The notes under the pieces: generated by a model
Told to the model about the DNA's origin: nothing
Seen by the model: the letters and a program-made list of their open reading frames with translations, nothing else
The model's database searches: none
Translations under genes and position numbers: made by a program
Origin: Streptomyces canus
Lineage (GTDB): Bacteria; Actinomycetota; Actinomycetes; Streptomycetales; Streptomycetaceae
Direction of reading: 5' to 3'
Assembly (NCBI RefSeq): GCF_030816965.1
Contig: NZ_JAUSYQ010000002.1
Span: 7,740,001-7,804,000 of the forward strand
Length of the DNA stretch: 64,000 bases
Shown here: positions 36,201 to 45,976 of the stretch, in pieces
Numbering within the stretch: the first letter of the stretch is position 1
Layout: every line of letters begins with the position of its first letter

Positions 36201-36490
36201 AACTCCTGGACGAACTCGGTCAGCAGACCGGACAGTGCGGGGTCCCTGGTCAGCAGAGTACGCAGGGTCGTGTCCAGATCGTCCCGCTGCTCCCGCAGGA
36301 TGACCTGCTGCCGCCCCGGCGGCGCGGCATCCAGTTCCGCCCGCGCCCGCTCCAGCCGTTCCACGTCCTCCCGCTGCAGGATCCGCGCGATCCGATGCCT
36401 GGCCGCCTGCCAGGCATCCGTGGTCATCAGCCCGACCATCGTGCCCGCTGCGGCGGCAGCGGTCTGGGTGAACAACTCTGCCCCGAACAC
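33218..36490 (-). CDS. STAND/NB-ARC ATPase with C-terminal kinesin-light-chain-type TPR array
   Basis: The 1090-residue protein has an N-terminal helical effector-like region (about 1-110), an NB-ARC/STAND module with P-loop HGMGGSGKTTVA (about 163-172), Walker B WLLVVDNAD and sensor VLITSRDSSP, a winged-helix segment, and about ten 42-residue TPR units from about residue 570 to the end (for example RHPGTLAVRHNLADLLK). STAND proteins are ligand-triggered switches used in immunity or regulation. No catalytic effector domain is recognisable. GTG at 36490 follows AGGGGG. It contains a TTA codon (35191-35189) and overlaps the convergent methyltransferase by 43 bp. The target is unknown. Confidence 0.88.
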   Translation of the reverse strand: MFGAELFTQTAAAAAGTMVGLMTTDAWQAARHRIARILQREDVERLERARAELDAAPPGRQQVILREQRDDLDTTLRTLLTRDPALSGLLTEFVQEFSGFARPVFIQVQQPPAPVEPVRAPGALTVAPPLGRLDRRVRGRESLLDTLKQLVGKPTSGVRVLHGMGGSGKTTVALEIAAHAAALNVDVWWVTAKNPATLSAGMREVVAALGTPADLIDRAWSGRSSATDLLWRRLCDTASPWLLVVDNADEPEHLAPYGRLAEGTGWIRPAAELPGLVLITSRDSSPTTWGPWATLHSVDALEEADATEVLWDLAGERAGSREDARLLTRRLGGLPLALRIAGSHLAAASAFPAWPGTTTVRTYADYRVALDERFTELLDERPPGRQGSNYSVPVTGTWELSLDLLERRGIAQARPLMRLLCCLGEAPVPLLGLLRPDRLADSSLLPGVTPQELYTALTSLADFGLVELHTPPGGDDHTRTLLMHPLVRDAGRLQRDLAEHMKEYAAVVADLVVCATAELSEDDPRDWPRWRLLQPHCDAPLALIGDPYEAEDELVSKALRAAAAGARHLIKRGWLDRAEEVLGACEPVVLACGPRDPDALEVRSAAAHLLHLRGRLAAAESLLRAVLEDTRALFGDAAGETADARYALANLLNGRGRPVEAATEYRAVHATRRTLLGERDPRTLAARKGVAWMARYRGLLAEAEEDYRLLLDAYRETLGAHHPDTLVTRHEMAQVLHERGMFRQAEQELRETLQVCADVLGERHPSTLAVRHDLADVLRDRGLLVEAEHEFRTVLGLRADAYGEDHPETVAARHGLATVLRDRGWPTDAETEFREVFEVQRRLLGDMHPHTLEVRHNLADLLMERGQLEAAEAEFREVYAARREVLGEQHLLTLSVRHGAAHVLHLRGRTDRAEAEYRTVLADCVDTLGPRHPGTLAVRHNLADLLKDQGRFAAAEQEFREVYEARRTVLGEQHLLTLSVRHGAAHVLHLRGHVEQAEAEYRTVLADCVQTLGPRHPGTLAVRHNLADLLCLKGEFTAAEAEFAEVRETCEEVLGLRHPRTLAARDALARLRSRDGDQAPSDPDSATAGS
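33409..33910. repeat. Tandem 252-bp duplication within the TPR array
   Basis: Two adjacent copies of a double TPR (84 residues, 252 bp) are very similar, with LGEQHLLTLSVRHGAAHVLH identical in both. DNA from 33409 aligns with DNA from 33661 over at least 60 bp with few changes. This suggests recent expansion of the sensor array. Confidence 0.75.
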
Positions 36491-36555
36491 CGAGGACCCC
36501 CTGTCGGCACACACCTCGACGGCTACGTCCGAACCCCTCTCCCGTCTTCAGGTTC

Positions 36556-36850
36556 TCATGTCACACGGACGCACAGGGACTTGATCCCGTCGATGAAGTT
36601 CGACACGAGCCGCTCGGGCCCGCCCACGCCCCGCGGCGCGGGCAGCGCGCGCAGGTCTCCCGGTGGAAGGCCCCCAGCTGGCGCCGTGCGAAGTCGGTCC
36701 CAGGGCGGAGGTGGGGGCCGTCCACGAAGGACCCGTGCGGATTCGGTGTGCGGGACAGGTCCAGCGTGTCGGGCGCCTCGAACGCCCGCTCGTCAGGGTG
36801 GGCGGAGGCGTGGAGGACGATCACCTCATCGGCGGGTGCCGGCGCAGCAA
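36556..36850 (-). pseudogene. C-terminal remnant of a cytochrome P450, heme-ligand Cys lost
   Basis: Reading the minus strand, DEVIVLHASAHPDERAFEAP is followed by DTLDLSRTPNPHGSF and VDGPHLRPGTDFARRQLG, the end of a P450 with the heme loop FxxGxHxCxG. The invariant Cys is Arg (CGC for TGC). A frameshift follows, and the tail PERLVSNFIDGIKSLCVRV is in another frame, ending at TGA 36558-36556. The N-terminal 300 residues are missing. This is a clear pseudogene. Confidence 0.8.
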
Positions 36851-36889
36851 CTCGTCGACCGCTGTGAGGAGTCGGCCGGGGTCGGCCGT

Positions 36890-36974
36890 GGACGCCTATA
36901 GGCCGCAGGGTGTGCCCGTCCAGCTCACGGCGAAGGAGTTCGACCTGCTCAGTCTGCTGCTCGGCAAGGGATGA
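36890..36974 (+). pseudogene. Fragment of an OmpR-type response regulator
   Basis: The frame reads GVPVQLTAKEFDLLSLLLGKG and then stops. This is the start of an OmpR/PhoB winged-helix domain (usual form: xxVxLTxxEFxLLxxLxxxxG). The receiver domain and the recognition helix are absent. Confidence 0.55.
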
Positions 36975-37043
36975 GAGGAGGCCGTCGCCTTGTTGGCCCA
37001 GGTGCACCACCCTCTGCCCCTCACCCCAAGGGAGTCGCACCCC

Positions 37044-37910
37044 ATGCGTCTGGGAGTCGCACCGCACCGCCTGTGGCCCGCACACGAGGACGAGCTCGAC
37101 GGCGTCCTCGAAACCGCCCGTACCGCCGAGGAGTTGGGCTTCGACCATCTCATCGCGAGCAGTCATCTGCTGGCGGGAGCGGTGGGCGTGACCCCGGATC
37201 CGCTGGTCCTGCTGTCCGCCGTGGCCGGGACGACCACCCGGATCCGGCTGGTGACCAGCGTTCTGATCCTGCCCCTGTACCAGCCTGTTGTCGTCGCCCA
37301 CCAGACGGCCACGCTCGACCGGCTGTCCGGGGGCCGGTTCACGCTCGGTGTCGGCACCGGCTGGGACACCGCGGAGTTCGCCGCCGCCGGGGTGCCGTTC
37401 ACCGGGCGGGGCAGGCGCGCCGACGAACAGCTGGACACCGTACGCAAGTTGTGGCGCGACGAGGCCGAGGTGCGGCTCGGGGTGCGGCCGCGCACGCCAG
37501 GGGGGCCACCCGTGTGGGTCGGTGGCCACAGCGACGCGGCCCTCAGGCGGGCGCTGCGGTACGGCGACGCCTGGCACGGCTCCGGGCTGGACGCGACCGG
37601 AGTCGCCGAGGTGCGGGGCCGCTTGGCGGAGCTCGGGGAGAAGGCGGGGCGGGATCCGGCCAACGTCCTGGAGCTCACGGAAGGTCTGATGTTCGTACCA
37701 CCGGGCTTCCAGGCCGCCGTACAACCGCCCGGGCGGCGTCCGTTGGGCGGAGCGCAACCCACCCCCGAGCGGGTGCGCGAGGAGCTCGGGCAGCTGGCCG
37801 AAGCGGGGCTCACCGCCTGTTCGCTGTGGCTGCCGGTGGCCACCGAGGCGCTGCCCGACGCGCTCGGCTGGGTCGCGGAGGAGATCCTTTCGCATTTCTC
37901 CGAAGAGTGA
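37044..37910 (+). CDS. LLM-class (F420/FMN-dependent) oxidoreductase
   Basis: The 288-residue TIM-barrel protein has MRLGVAPHRLW at the start, AEELGFDHLIASSHLL, TSVLILPLYQPVVVAHQTATLDRLSGGRFTLGVGTGW (family hallmark) and PPVWVGGHSDAALRRALRYGDAWHG. Luciferase-like monooxygenases use FMN, whereas many actinobacterial members of this length use F420. ATG at 37044 follows AAGGGAG by nine bases. It precedes an NMT1/SsuA-type ABC transporter, and such enzymes often oxidise imported sulfonates or similar compounds, though no substrate can be fixed here. Confidence 0.87.
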   Translation: MRLGVAPHRLWPAHEDELDGVLETARTAEELGFDHLIASSHLLAGAVGVTPDPLVLLSAVAGTTTRIRLVTSVLILPLYQPVVVAHQTATLDRLSGGRFTLGVGTGWDTAEFAAAGVPFTGRGRRADEQLDTVRKLWRDEAEVRLGVRPRTPGGPPVWVGGHSDAALRRALRYGDAWHGSGLDATGVAEVRGRLAELGEKAGRDPANVLELTEGLMFVPPGFQAAVQPPGRRPLGGAQPTPERVREELGQLAEAGLTACSLWLPVATEALPDALGWVAEEILSHFSEE

Positions 37911-37966
37911 CGATTCGGCTGACCTTGGTGTAGTGATCATGTCAATCGATCGGTCATCATGCCCGG

Positions 37967-38950
37967 ATGACGTGGGGAATGACGTTACGACCTCGGCGTT
38001 CGGGAAGCGGGAAGGCGGTGGCCGCCGCGGCCACCCTCGCACTGGTGCTCACGGCCTGCGGCGGTGACGGGGACTCCACGTCCTCGGACGGCGGACGCAC
38101 GACGGTCAGGGTGGCCGCGCTGCCCCTGAGCGACTGCGCCATGCTCTACATCGCCCAGAACCGCGGGCTGTTCGAGAAGGAAGGCCTCGACGTCCGCGTC
38201 CAGCAGATCCAGCAGAGCCTCCAGGCGCTGCCCGCTCTGTCCAAGGGCCAGATCGACATGGTCGCGAGCGCGAACTACGTGACCTACTTCCAGGCCCAGG
38301 ACCAGGGCACCCTCGACATCCGTATCGTCGCCGAGGCGATCAGGGCCGCGCCGCGCATGATGGACGTCCTGGTGCCGAAGGACTCGGACATCAAGACCCT
38401 CGCCGATCTCGCGGGCAAGAAGCTCGCCGTCAACGTCCTCAACAACGTCCAGTCGCTGACCTTCAACGAGATCCTGGCGAAACACGGCGTCGGCCGCCCC
38501 GTCTACCGGCAGATCCCCTTCCCGCAGATGGGTGCCGCCCTGGACAAGGGACAGGTCGACGCCGTCCACGCGGTCGAGCCCTTCGACAGCTCCATCCAGG
38601 ACGAGTCGGGGGCCAGGGTGCTGGTGGACGGGGCGTCCGCCCCCGTCGAGTCGATCCCGCTCAGCGGCTACATCACGACGGAGAGGTTCGCCGGGAACCA
38701 CGCCGACGCGCTCGCGCGGTTCCAACGGGCCCTGAAAGCAGCCGTCAAGCTCGCCGAGGCGGATCCGTCCCTGGTGCGTGAGGTGCTGCCGACGTACACC
38801 AAGGTCACCAAGGAGCAGGCGGAGAAGATCGACCTGCCGGTGTACCCGGCCACCATGGACGGAACGCAACTCGCCCGGCTCACCGAGCTCATGGAGAAAC
38901 AGAAGATGCTGAAGAAGCCGATCGATCCCACCACGTTGCTGGTGAAGTGA
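37967..38950 (+). CDS. NMT1/SsuA-type ABC transporter substrate-binding lipoprotein
   Basis: The 327-residue lipoprotein (lipobox VLTAC, Cys about 31) has the NMT1/THI5-like fold: RVAALPLSDCAMLYIAQNRGLFEKEGLDV, ALSKGQIDMVASANYV and DLAGKKLAVNVLNN. The family binds sulfonates, nitrate, taurine or thiamine pyrimidines. A TTA codon (37985-37987) in the signal region makes translation bldA-dependent. ATG at 37979 is an alternative start that would make TTA the third codon. Two permeases and an ATPase follow in the same direction. Confidence 0.9.
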   Translation: MTWGMTLRPRRSGSGKAVAAAATLALVLTACGGDGDSTSSDGGRTTVRVAALPLSDCAMLYIAQNRGLFEKEGLDVRVQQIQQSLQALPALSKGQIDMVASANYVTYFQAQDQGTLDIRIVAEAIRAAPRMMDVLVPKDSDIKTLADLAGKKLAVNVLNNVQSLTFNEILAKHGVGRPVYRQIPFPQMGAALDKGQVDAVHAVEPFDSSIQDESGARVLVDGASAPVESIPLSGYITTERFAGNHADALARFQRALKAAVKLAEADPSLVREVLPTYTKVTKEQAEKIDLPVYPATMDGTQLARLTELMEKQKMLKKPIDPTTLLVK

Positions 38951-39006
38951 GGGGCGTTCGTCGGTGCGGGGCATGAGAGGGCGCCGTCGGCGCGCATGAA
39001 GGGGCG

Positions 39007-39816
39007 GTGTCCGTGCGGCGGCTGAGGGTGCATCAGGAGCTGTGGCTCGGGCTCCTCGGAGTGCTGCTCGCGTTCGGTGTGTGCGAGGCGGTGAGCCGGG
39101 CCGGCCTTGTCCGCCGCAGCTATCTGCCGCCCGCCACCGAAGTCCTCGGCCGGGCCCTGGAGTTGGCGGGGGACCCGGTCTTCCTCGACGGGGTCGGAGT
39201 GACCCTGCGGGCCTGGGCGCTGGGCCTTGGCCTCGCCTGCGCGATCGCCGTACCACTCGGCCTGCTGCTGGGCAGCGTGCCGCTCGTCGACACCGCCACC
39301 CGGGCGATCGTGGAGTTGCTGCGACCCCTGCCGTCCGTCGCCCTGATCCCCCTGGTCTCCCTGCTCCTCGGCTCCGGAACCGAGACCGAGGTCGCGCTGA
39401 TCACCTACGCCTCGGTGTGGCCGATCCTCTTCAACACCGTCTACGGCCTGGGCGAGATTGACCCCCTCGCCAAGGACACCCTGCGCGCCTTCGGCTTCGG
39501 CCGCCTCGCGGTCCTGCTGCGTGCCGAACTCCCCGCCACGGCTCCCCTCATCGCCGCCGGCATCCGCATCTCCGCCGCCGTCGCCCTCATCCTCGCCGTC
39601 GCCACGGAGATCCTCTCCGGCTTCGGCGAAGGCCTCGGCATCTTCATCGCCCAGGCGGGCCTGGCCACGGACGGCACCAGGGACGTCCTGGCAGGTGTGG
39701 TGTGGGCGGGGACACTGGGACTGGTCATCAACGGGGTGCTGGTGTGGGGCGAGCGACGGCTGTTTCCCTGGACCCCGGAACATCGGGAGACCGCTGGGGG
39801 AGGGGCTCGGGTGTGA
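39007..39816 (+). CDS. ABC transporter permease, SsuC/TauC-like (first of two)
   Basis: The 269-residue permease has six predicted helices and the EAA-loop region DTLRAFGFGRLAVLLRAELPATAPLIAAGIRI. GTG at 39007 lies 56 bp after the binding-protein stop. The stop forms a GTGA overlap with the second permease gene. Most SsuABC-type systems use a homodimer of one permease. Two different permease genes here imply a heterodimeric channel. Confidence 0.9.
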   Translation: MSVRRLRVHQELWLGLLGVLLAFGVCEAVSRAGLVRRSYLPPATEVLGRALELAGDPVFLDGVGVTLRAWALGLGLACAIAVPLGLLLGSVPLVDTATRAIVELLRPLPSVALIPLVSLLLGSGTETEVALITYASVWPILFNTVYGLGEIDPLAKDTLRAFGFGRLAVLLRAELPATAPLIAAGIRISAAVALILAVATEILSGFGEGLGIFIAQAGLATDGTRDVLAGVVWAGTLGLVINGVLVWGERRLFPWTPEHRETAGGGARV

Positions 39817-40661
39817 GCGGGGAAGCAGACACCGCACCACAGGGGAGCCCGGCACCGGCAGCGCTTCCGACCCGCTCCCGCGCCGCCGCCCACCCCGCCC
39901 TCCTCCGGTGGCTGGTCCTCGTCCTGGCCGTCGGCGTATGGGAGTCGGCCGCCCGTGCCCACGGCAGCGTCTACTTCCCGCCCCCGGACCGCATCGCCCG
40001 CCACGTCCACGAGCTGTGGTTCGACGGGCCCGTCCGGCATCTCTTCCTCAGCTCGGCCGCGGTGGACGACATCCTGCCCAGCCTCGGCCGGATGGCCGCC
40101 GGGTTCGCGCTGGCGGCCGCCGCCGGGATCGTGCTGGGTGTCGCGGTCGGCCGCTCGCGACGGGCGTACGCGCTGGCCGACCCCGTCCTTCAGTTCGCCC
40201 GGGCCGTCCCGCCTCCCGCCCTGGTCCCCGTCTTCGTCGTGGTCTTCGCGTTCGGCACCCCGATGCAGATCGCCTCGATCGCCTTCAGCGCCGTCTGGCC
40301 GGTGCTGATCAACACCGCGGCCGGCGTCCGCAACACCGACCCGCTGCGCCTCGACGTCGCCGCGGTCCTACGCCTGAACACCGCCGAACGCCTGTGGTTC
40401 CTGGTCCTGCCCTCCGCCCTGCCCCGCATCTTCGCCGGCCTGCGCCTGAGCCTTTCGCTCTCCCTCATCCTCATGGTGTTCTCGGAACTGCTGCCCGGCA
40501 CCGCGAACGGCATCGGCTTCACGCTCACCGAAGCCCAGACCCGCTCCGACCTGCTCACCGTATGGGCGGCGCTGGTCCTGCTCGGCGCCCTCGGCTATCT
40601 GCTCAACACCGGCCTGCTGGCCATCGAGAAACGACTGATCGGCAGGGGGAGGGCCACATGA
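39813..40661 (+). CDS. ABC transporter permease, SsuC/TauC-like (second of two)
   Basis: The 282-residue permease has LRWLVLVLAVGVWESAAR near the N-terminus and the EAA loop DVAAVLRLNTAERLWFLVLPSALPRIFAGLRLSLSL. GTG at 39813 overlaps the preceding stop (GTGA), and its own stop overlaps the ATPase ATG (ATGA), so the three genes are translationally coupled. It diverges clearly from the first permease. Confidence 0.9.
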   Translation: MSGEADTAPQGSPAPAALPTRSRAAAHPALLRWLVLVLAVGVWESAARAHGSVYFPPPDRIARHVHELWFDGPVRHLFLSSAAVDDILPSLGRMAAGFALAAAAGIVLGVAVGRSRRAYALADPVLQFARAVPPPALVPVFVVVFAFGTPMQIASIAFSAVWPVLINTAAGVRNTDPLRLDVAAVLRLNTAERLWFLVLPSALPRIFAGLRLSLSLSLILMVFSELLPGTANGIGFTLTEAQTRSDLLTVWAALVLLGALGYLLNTGLLAIEKRLIGRGRAT

Positions 40662-41455
40662 GCCACACGACCCGCACCCAGGAACAGGGAACCGACCGCA
40701 TGCTCCAGCTCACCGCGGTCGGCCAGCACTACGGCGACCGCGTTCTGCACGACATCACCCTCACCGTCCCCGCGGGCCAACTCCTGTGCGTCGTCGGGCC
40801 GTCCGGCTGCGGCAAGTCCACCCTGCTGCGCACCATCGCCGGTCTGCTCCCCGCCCGCGAGGGCACGGTCACGATCGACGGTGCACCGGTCACCGGCGTC
40901 CCCGACAGCCTCGCCGTCGTCTTCCAGGACTACGGCCGCTCCCTCTTTCCCTGGCTCACGGTCCGCGACAACGTCGCCCTGCCGCTGCGCCGCCGCGGCC
41001 TCGCCCGGGCCGAACGCCGTGCCGAGGCGGACCGCATCCTCGACCGCGTCGGTCTGTCCGGCGCCGCCCGCCGCCACCCCTGGCAGCTCTCCGGCGGAAT
41101 GCAGCAGCGCGTCGCCATCGCCCGTGCCCTTGTCTGCCGCCCCACCCTCCTCCTCATGGACGAACCCTTCGGCTCCCTGGACGCCCAGACCCGGGAGGAC
41201 CTGGAGGACCTGCTCCTGGAGGTCCACCGCACCGACGGCACGACCATCGTGTTCGTCACCCACGACATCGACGAGAGCGTCTACGTCGGCGACCGCGTCG
41301 TCGTCCTCTCCCCGGGCCCCGGCTCGAGGATCGTCCGGGACCTGCCGGTCCGGCTCCCCGGGCGGCGGGACCAGATCGCCACCCGTGGACTGCCCGAGTT
41401 CGTCGCGCTGCGGGCGGAGGTGGGGCGGGCGGTGCGCAGCAGGGAGACGGAGTGA
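40658..41455 (+). CDS. ABC transporter ATPase, SsuB/TauB-like
   Basis: The 265-residue ATPase has Walker A GPSGCGKST, Q-loop VFQDYGRSLFPWLT, signature LSGGMQQRVAIARAL, Walker B LLLMDEPFGSLD and the switch His in FVTHDIDES. It powers the two-permease importer with the NMT1-type binding protein. It is the last gene of the operon, and the geosmin synthase begins 137 bp downstream. Confidence 0.92.
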   Translation: MSHTTRTQEQGTDRMLQLTAVGQHYGDRVLHDITLTVPAGQLLCVVGPSGCGKSTLLRTIAGLLPAREGTVTIDGAPVTGVPDSLAVVFQDYGRSLFPWLTVRDNVALPLRRRGLARAERRAEADRILDRVGLSGAARRHPWQLSGGMQQRVAIARALVCRPTLLLMDEPFGSLDAQTREDLEDLLLEVHRTDGTTIVFVTHDIDESVYVGDRVVVLSPGPGSRIVRDLPVRLPGRRDQIATRGLPEFVALRAEVGRAVRSRETE

Positions 41456-41463
41456 ACGGGTGA

Positions 41464-43752
<2,289 letters not shown>

Positions 43753-44415
43753 TGGTCGAGACTCCCGACCGCCTCGGACGTCACGACCGCTCGGGCTCTT
43801 CGACCGCCCGCGTACTCGTCGGCCCGGCGGATGCCCGCCCCGATCCCGACCGCCCGTGTGCAGGCGCCGCGCCCGCTCCGCCTGGACCGGCTCACCGAAC
43901 CGCTCGAAGTCGTCGGCGAGAGCGCTCAGTTCGGCGGTGAAGGGGAAGTCGGCGAGTTCTGACCGGTCATGTCACAGAACGTAACAGCTCCCACTGACAA
44001 CGGGACTTCGTCGTTCCGTATACGGCTTCCGAACTTTTCCGTCCAGAATGGGGCATGCTCCTGGCGGGTGTGGGTGCTGTTGTCCCGCGGGGTGAATGAG
44101 AGTTCGTCCGTCGACTGTGTGACCTCGCCCCCGCCCTGCCCCCGCCGCAGTCGGCCAGGGCCTTGTCCTGCTGCCCCGGCCGGTGGCCCCCGGTGTGCCG
44201 GGCACGGTCACCGTGCCGATCGCCCATCCGCGGGTCGTGCACCGGGCTGAACCAGTGGGCGCGGGCGCACCGAGCGGAGCCGCGGCGGACTTCGTCGACC
44301 TGCTGGTTCGGGCCGCTTCCCGCTGACCTCCCGTCAGTCTCACTCGTTCGTGGCTCGTCACATGCCGGTGCGCCGGGTAGGCACCATCCGGTGGTGATCC
44401 AGCCGGAGGCGATCC
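43753..44415. other. 663-bp region without an intact gene
   Basis: Apart from a LysR-family tail (44123-44326) I see no credible gene. Minus-strand codons around 43800-43965 (ELADFPFTAELSALADDFERF) have a protein-like composition and could be another remnant, but I cannot identify it. The palindrome CCGTATACGG lies near 44015. Confidence 0.55.
44123..44326 (+). pseudogene. C-terminal remnant of a LysR-family regulator
   Basis: The frame reads AVGQGLVLLPRPVAPGVPGTV and then TVPIAHPRVVHRAEPVGAGA, ending ADFVDLLVRAASR and TGA. This matches the end of the LysR substrate-binding domain (GxGVALLP... then a final helix). A TGA at 44120-44122 closes the frame upstream, and no HTH domain is present. 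Confidence 0.6.
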
Positions 44416-45054
44416 ATGGAACAGACTGCGTTGCGCCCCAAGCCGATGCCCGGTCAGGAACCGGGCGGAGGCAGGAAGTCCGGGTCCGCCCGGCGCCCGC
44501 ACGCCGCGCGCCGGCGCGGACGTCGGCTCACGACTCTCCTGGTCGGCCTGTTCGTCGCGGCCGTCCTGGTGCTGACGGGGGTGGGCCTCGGCACGGTGGG
44601 CGCCACGGTGATCGGCATGAGCAGACTGGCCGAACTGCAACGGCAGGCGGGTGGGCCTGGAGTGCCGGGGCAGGCCGCCTCCGGCCCGGGCGCACCGGGC
44701 CAGGACGGGCAGCGCACCCGGACGAGCCCGTCCGTCTCGGAGTCCGCGACCTCCTCCGCATCGGCTCCGGCCCGCCGGCCGGCCCCCGTCACCGCGACCC
44801 TGGGACTGGAGGCCGTGGACGCAGAGAAGGCGGGCGCGCTGGTGGTCGGCGTCCACGTCCCGGGCCCGGGCTTCACGGCGGGCCTGGTCCGCGGCGACGT
44901 AGTCCTCGGCGTCGGCCGTACCCGGATCGACACGGCCGTCGACCTCGCGCGAGCCGTCGCCGGCGCCCGCCCCGGCCGCGAGGTCGTGCTGACGGTCCGC
45001 CATCGCAGCGGCGGCTACCAGCAGTTGACGGCCGTACCGGGGGTCGTCACGTGA
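44416..45054 (+). CDS. Membrane-anchored PDZ-domain protein
   Basis: The 212-residue protein has a basic cytoplasmic N-terminus, one TM helix (LTTLLVGLFVAAVLVLTGVGLG, about residues 38-60), a Ser/Pro/Gly-rich linker and a C-terminal PDZ domain from about residue 130 (GALVVGVHVPGPGFTAGLVRGDVVLGVGRTRIDTAVDLARAV). PDZ domains of this kind occur in HtrA-type proteases, but here there is no protease domain. It may recruit or regulate an extracytoplasmic partner. It is convergent with the phosphoesterase gene. Confidence 0.83.
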   Translation: MEQTALRPKPMPGQEPGGGRKSGSARRPHAARRRGRRLTTLLVGLFVAAVLVLTGVGLGTVGATVIGMSRLAELQRQAGGPGVPGQAASGPGAPGQDGQRTRTSPSVSESATSSASAPARRPAPVTATLGLEAVDAEKAGALVVGVHVPGPGFTAGLVRGDVVLGVGRTRIDTAVDLARAVAGARPGREVVLTVRHRSGGYQQLTAVPGVVT

Positions 45055-45091
45055 ACCGTCGTCACGCGAACGCTCGTCACGTGCCCTGTCT

Positions 45092-45847
45092 TCATGTGAC
45101 CACCCGGAAGTGCGTGGTGAGCCGTCGGTCGTCGTCCAGCACATGAAAGGCCAGACCGACCGGCGCGTCCCGGTCCGCGATCTGCTCGCCCTCCCAGGGC
45201 AGCCGCAGTGTCCAGGTCACCCCGGGTCCGACGACCAGCGGCCGCCCGGCGAACACGGTCGCCGCGGGCGTGTGCGCGTGACCGGTGACCAGTCCGGCGA
45301 TCTCGGGCCGCCGCTCCAGCAGCGCGGCCAGCCGCCCGGGCGCGTCCAGCTGGTAGGAGTCGGGGAGCGGGTGGTGCAGCGCCACCGGCGGATGGTGGAA
45401 GGCCAACAGTGCCGGAAGGCTCCCGTCCAGTTCGTCGAGGGTGGCCTCGATCCAGGCGTACGTCTCCTCGTCCAGCGCCCCTTCGTCGCTGCCCGGGATG
45501 CTGGAGTCGCACATCAGCACCGCACCGCCGTCGAACACCTGCACGCTGTTGACCGGACCGTCGTCCGCGGGCCGCCGCAGCATGGCCTTGCGGTACGGGG
45601 CCCGTCTGTCGTGGTTGCCCGGGCAGGTGAGTACCGGGAACGGCGGGTCGCCCTCGTGCAGTCCCAGGATCCGCGCGGCCTCCTCGTACTCCGCCTCGGC
45701 GCCGTGATCCGCGATGTCACCGGTCACCAGCAGAGCGTCCACGCGCCCCGGCAACCTCCACAGGCGGTCACGCACCCGCTCGGCGCGCTCGGTCGCCCGT
45801 GCGCTCCCGTCGAGATGAAGATCGCTGATGTGTGCGAGTACCAGCAC
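45092..45847 (-). CDS. Calcineurin-like metallophosphoesterase
   Basis: The 251-residue enzyme has the full motif set of the family: HISDLHLDG, VTGDIADHG, CPGNHDRR, FHHPP and GLVTGHAHTPA, which hold the di-metal centre. It resembles bacterial CpdA/3',5'-cyclic-AMP phosphodiesterase-like and Icc proteins. GTG at 45847 follows GGGAG by the right distance. The upstream extension of the frame runs into the operator-like repeat. It is divergent from the LysE-type gene. Confidence 0.88.
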   Translation of the reverse strand: MLVLAHISDLHLDGSARATERAERVRDRLWRLPGRVDALLVTGDIADHGAEAEYEEAARILGLHEGDPPFPVLTCPGNHDRRAPYRKAMLRRPADDGPVNSVQVFDGGAVLMCDSSIPGSDEGALDEETYAWIEATLDELDGSLPALLAFHHPPVALHHPLPDSYQLDAPGRLAALLERRPEIAGLVTGHAHTPAATVFAGRPLVVGPGVTWTLRLPWEGEQIADRDAPVGLAFHVLDDDRRLTTHFRVVT

Positions 45848-45863
45848 GACCGTACTCCCTCGT

Positions 45864-45892
45864 CTAATGGCTTGGGTTGATCCAAGCATTAG
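45864..45892. promoter_or_regulatory. Operator-like inverted repeat in the phosphoesterase/LysE divergent region
   Basis: CTAATGGCTTGG (45864-45875) and CCAAGCATTAG (45882-45892) are complementary apart from one missing base. A further CTAATG follows at 45895-45900, making ATTAGAACTAAT a second small palindrome. The stretch is unusually A/T-rich for this window and sits just upstream of the phosphoesterase start. Confidence 0.55.
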
Positions 45893-45976
45893 AACTAATG
45901 CCTGATCAAGTCACTCCCGTTAATCCAAGTGGAAAACCACTGGTCCGGATCCGGCCGTCGGCGTCACGATGAGCCC

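Larger units (their letters stand above)
36491..37043. other. 553-bp region with decayed gene remnants
   Basis: The region holds a cytochrome P450 tail on the minus strand (36556-36850) and a response-regulator DNA-binding fragment on the plus strand (36890-36974), listed separately. No intact gene is present. A 493-codon minus frame running through here is antisense to the LLM oxidoreductase and is rejected. Confidence 0.7.

Noticed and set aside
36561..38042. A 493-codon minus frame covering the LLM oxidoreductase
   Set aside because: Antisense to a clear LLM-family gene. Only its 3' end (P450 tail) has real homology and is reported as a pseudogene.
43972..45144. A 390-codon minus frame opposite the PDZ protein gene
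   Set aside because: No domain, Arg/Gly/Ala-rich composition, and it overlaps the PDZ gene and the end of the phosphoesterase.
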